From Tubulanus polymorphus (lineage: Eukaryota; Nemertea; Palaeonemertea; Tubulaniformes; Tubulanidae): a stretch of DNA of 64,000 bases. A program made the position numbers and the translations under genes. The notes below the pieces were generated by a model. The model was not told the origin of the DNA and searched no databases. It was given only the letters and a program-made list of their open reading frames with translations. Location of the stretch: NCBI RefSeq assembly GCF_964204645.1, contig NC_134036.1, positions 4,946,001 to 5,010,000 of the forward strand, in the 5' to 3' direction. This document shows positions 60,598-64,000 of this stretch, piece by piece (position 1 is the first letter of the stretch; each line of letters begins with the position of its first letter).

Positions 60598-61170
60598 GAT
60601 CGGGAATACTGGTTCTGGACGGACGAGCTCGCCGACCAGTTCGTCGCGCGGAGATTCCCGAAGTCCGCCGGACCTTCGATCGTACGCGCACGGAATAATG
60701 CGAGCCGACGCGTTTCGCTATTTCGTACTGTACGAATACGGCGGCGTCTACGCCGACATGGACGTCGTGGTGTTCCGGCGGTTTGACCGGCTTTTAGACG
60801 CGCACACCGCCCTGATACCCGAAGATCATCCGGCGCACACGCGCCTAATATTCAACGACCAACAACCGACGCCTTTGAACTCGTTCATGGTGTCGACAAC
60901 CGGCCACCCGGCCTTAAGCGCAATCATCGAAACGCTCCCTATCCCATCCGCGGACGAAGTGCTCCGACAAAAACTGGGCCGTTCAAGGTTAAAGTAGCGC
61001 TCGACCGGTACGAACAGGAACGCGTTTGGAGCCATTGGCAATCGTGGCGCGTTTGCGACGCGATTTGCATACCTTATTCACATCGTCGATTCAAGCCGAA
61101 TTTCGACGTAAAGAACACGTACAGACTAAAGCGCATTTGTCAAAATGAAAACTCGTACGACATCGAGAGA
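60598..61170 (+). pseudogene. Broken partial copy of the GT32 glycosyltransferase
   Basis: Homology starts abruptly at REYWFWTDELADQF, equivalent to about residue 114 of the intact gene. It shifts frame near 60663-60690 (after RRFPK) and continues in the next frame through MRADAFRYFVLYEYGG and DMD to PLNSFMVST. It shifts again before 60990 near GPF, and decays by 61170. The N-terminal anchor, the HQTW motif and the C-terminus are missing. The DMD motif is intact, so the copy is fairly recent. Confidence 0.93.
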
Positions 61171-63840
61171 CGGAATAAAGACCAAGCGACCCCTGGTGGA
61201 CCTTTGCAAAAACCTCACGTGTCGCGATAGTAGTAATCCGATGACGATAATGACTCACCGCGCGCAACTGGTACACTCGACCGCGGCCGGCAACAGCTGA
61301 TGAGCTCGGCAACAAAGCCGGCGCGTTTTAGCATTAACGTTTAAGCATTAACTCAATATGCAGTTGAGAATGAATTATGCGCGCGGTAGCTCATTACAAA
61401 ACGGGGATCTATCTGCATTAGATCTCCTGCCAGCGCGACACCGGGACACCTGGCTTCGTATATACACGCGCGCGTACGTCGTCGTCTATGAAAACCAACG
61501 ACGAGTATTTTAGAATGCCGCCTATGCGTCGGTACAGAGATTGAATACTTTGACCCAAAAACAACAAAAAATATCATCGAGATCCGGTAAGTCTTCTTCG
61601 ATCGGTGAAGGCTTTTACACGGGTTTCGGTTTCGCGATATATTTCCTTATACCGTATATGGATTAGTTTGCTACGGGTGTCCGGAACCGCGCGGCTGTTT
61701 TATGATACTTTATCTGCTTGATTTTATATAATCTCTCACGTGATGTTGCATCGAATACATCGTTTCATCGACACCAGTTGCACAGCCCCCCACCTTAGCC
61801 GTCGTCTTTCTTCGATACATCTTAAAGCTCCCCGGCAAAAACTAGGCTTACATAGATTAATACCTCGATCCCATCTCTCCTGAGCTGAATTAAGTGTTGA
61901 CCCGGCCGGCCGCCTATCTACCGCACGTGCATTCCTTGTTTCAAAATAACGGCGATCGAGCTATCAAAAACAGACCCGGCGCCAGTTATAGAAATGAACT
62001 AATCTACGTAATTGTCATCGATGTTACCAGTACCAAGTTCCACAGTTCTGAGATAAGATTTGACTATATTAGAAATGAACTCAATAGCTAACCCGAAACC
62101 GCGGAACTGGATCCGGGCCGATAAGGAGAAAAAAAGGTATATCATTTTATTCCAGCCTTATCTGTACGCTTACTCATTGAATCTTAGATAAGTTAGTTCC
62201 TCGACCCTTATTTTCAAAGCGCACTATTATTTTGGACACAAAATGTAACGCGGTTTTATGAGTATGTAACCGCTAATAAAAAAGCCCGACTATACGCCGA
62301 GTAGGGGGAAACGCGTCGGACTAAAATCAGCACTTAATTATCTAACCGTATATTCAAACCGCGGAATTCGATGGAATTAGATCAGTGTTCCTCTATGTAC
62401 ATATTTTATTCGCTTTTAACACGCTCACAAATCGATCCATACACGACGATTTCAAGTATTTAACGAGAGGATTTGGACGTGAATGCATAATATTGTGAAA
62501 TTTAAAAGTTGATAACGGCATTAGAGCTGCGCCATATGTCACACTAACTGACTATATCGATGGATATGTAGATTATATGAATCAGCGAAATAGAGGTAAT
62601 CCGGACCGCGTGATTCCCCGTCAACATATTGTCCCTTAGTGACGTATACTATATCTTACATTTTTTCCCATCGGTTAGGCATTGTAGTCAGTGTTAGATA
62701 GATAGATATTTATTTTTCGTAAACCGTACATACAATATAATTGATAATCGATATTATTATTTTGTTTTTTTTTCATAAATACATGATGTAGGTTCCGAGG
62801 GATACAGTGCGAGCCGAAAGGGAGAATTAAGGCACTGAAACCCTGTGCATAGTGCATTATTGGTGCAATTGTGTACAAAAAAGATATAGTAATAATAATG
62901 ATGACAATAATATTAATAATAATAATAGTAATGATAACATTAATAATAAGAATAACTACATGAATAATAATAATAATAATCATAAAAATCATAGTACAGA
63001 TTATAGTAACAGTATTCATGAATATGTGTTATATACATCGGCTAACGAGTTGACCGATTTTTTTCTTACGTTTGATTGAATCGAAGAAGTACATAATCGG
63101 GAAATTCGGTCCGGGTTCATTCAAACACGATGTTCCGACCAGAGTCTGAACCGGCAAGCGATTAATTGCGTTGCGCGATTATGTTTCGAGATCTTCTAGG
63201 CAAAATCTACATCGTTTCGTACAGCACTTGATGATTCATGAATATAAGATACACGAAAAAAACTAAAAGAATTTGACGGGTGACTTTTTTAACATAAGCG
63301 CCCCTATTAATAATTGCAACGGGCGTTTCTTTTAGAACTATATAATTGGACCCTGGCCTAATGTTGACAAAATATGTCGCAATCAGTCCCTGTTCGCAAC
63401 TTACGTTTCATGGCGATCGATTGCCCGGTCGGGAATTTTAGATACCGGCACTCACCAGATGGCGCAACGTGAATTTCTTTATTTGAAACACATTTGAAGT
63501 GGATTTGTCGGACCTCATCCGAATGGGGGGGGGGGATCAGCCCTGGGCTCAGTTTTACAAAAAATGTTGAAGTTCAACTTTGGCGTGATTCGATCGTCAA
63601 GATCGAAATATCCAAGAAATTGAAGCGCGGTAACCGACGAGTAACGCAAGCGACACCTGGTGGAACTTCGCTTGCCGTTGTTGCAATTACTGGAAAAATT
63701 GAGATTATTTACTTTAAAGGTCGATTCGAATTAAAGAAATATGTGAAAAAAACGAAGCGAGATAACCAAGTAACCACTAGCAAACCTGGTGGAATCCTCG
63801 CTTGCCGGAACAGCGCGTATCCGTAACCCAATTCTATTAT
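61171..63840. other. Intergenic, no supported gene
   Basis: Mostly unique-looking. 62885-62990 is a degenerate AAT-rich tract. 63600-63680 and 63725-63810 share AAGCG.GATAACC..GTAAC and CCTGGTGGAA..CGCTTGCCG blocks, an imperfect direct duplication. Confidence 0.45.
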
Positions 63841-63862
63841 TAGAGTTTCTACGTAATGAAAT

Positions 63863-63971
<109 letters not shown>

Positions 63972-64000
63972 GTTAATACTAAATTCATTAGTAATGTCTG

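Overview
This is nuclear DNA from an animal. It has spliced genes with GT-AG introns, class A GPCR genes, two alpha-tubulin genes with the intron directly after the start codon, non-LTR retrotransposon debris, MITE-like foldback elements and long AT-rich microsatellites. The gene content suits a lophotrochozoan invertebrate. Small six-cysteine secreted peptides with ribbon-worm/cone-snail-type spacing make a nemertean a reasonable guess, but the sequence alone does not prove the phylum.

Layout. (1) 1-779: 3' end of an LGR/relaxin-receptor-like GPCR gene. (2) About 2.4-44.2 kb: a tandem array of intronless orphan class A GPCR genes that look FMRFamide-receptor-like. Ten are intact: four on + (starts 3836, 16465, 20200, 22621) and six on - (starts 26582, 30369, 36979, 39386, 41527, 44169). 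Broken copies lie at 2430, 5643, 18075, 34413 and 42310, with a distant scrap at 54708. Orientation flips near 24-25 kb, so the two half-arrays converge. Most intact copies share an upstream element about 130-180 bp before the ATG. (3) 7.2-14.2 kb, inside the array: two tail-to-tail alpha-tubulin genes whose 451-residue products differ at one residue. (4) 27.5-28.5 kb: a truncated LINE.

(5) 31.6-52.8 kb: a family of five cystine-knot (ICK) peptide genes, interleaved with the end of the GPCR array. Each has a candidate 5' non-coding exon, a signal-peptide exon, a phase-1 intron and an exon encoding a roughly 26-28-residue cysteine-rich peptide, followed by a shared 3' UTR. Four are intact (32863, 45873, 48164 on -, 49872) and one (52144) is frameshifted. 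Two of the 5' exons are arranged head to head around a short shared spacer, suggesting a bidirectional promoter. A second, unrecognised ORF block is co-duplicated downstream of these genes. (6) 56.4-58.3 kb: a two-exon type II membrane glycosyltransferase of the GT32/Gly_transf_sug kind with a DMD motif, and at 60.6 kb a broken partial copy. The remainder (58.4-60.5 and 61.2-64 kb) holds repeats and no supported gene.

The GPCRs and the secreted peptides are the two lineage-specific expansions here. No direct ligand-receptor link between them is shown by the sequence.
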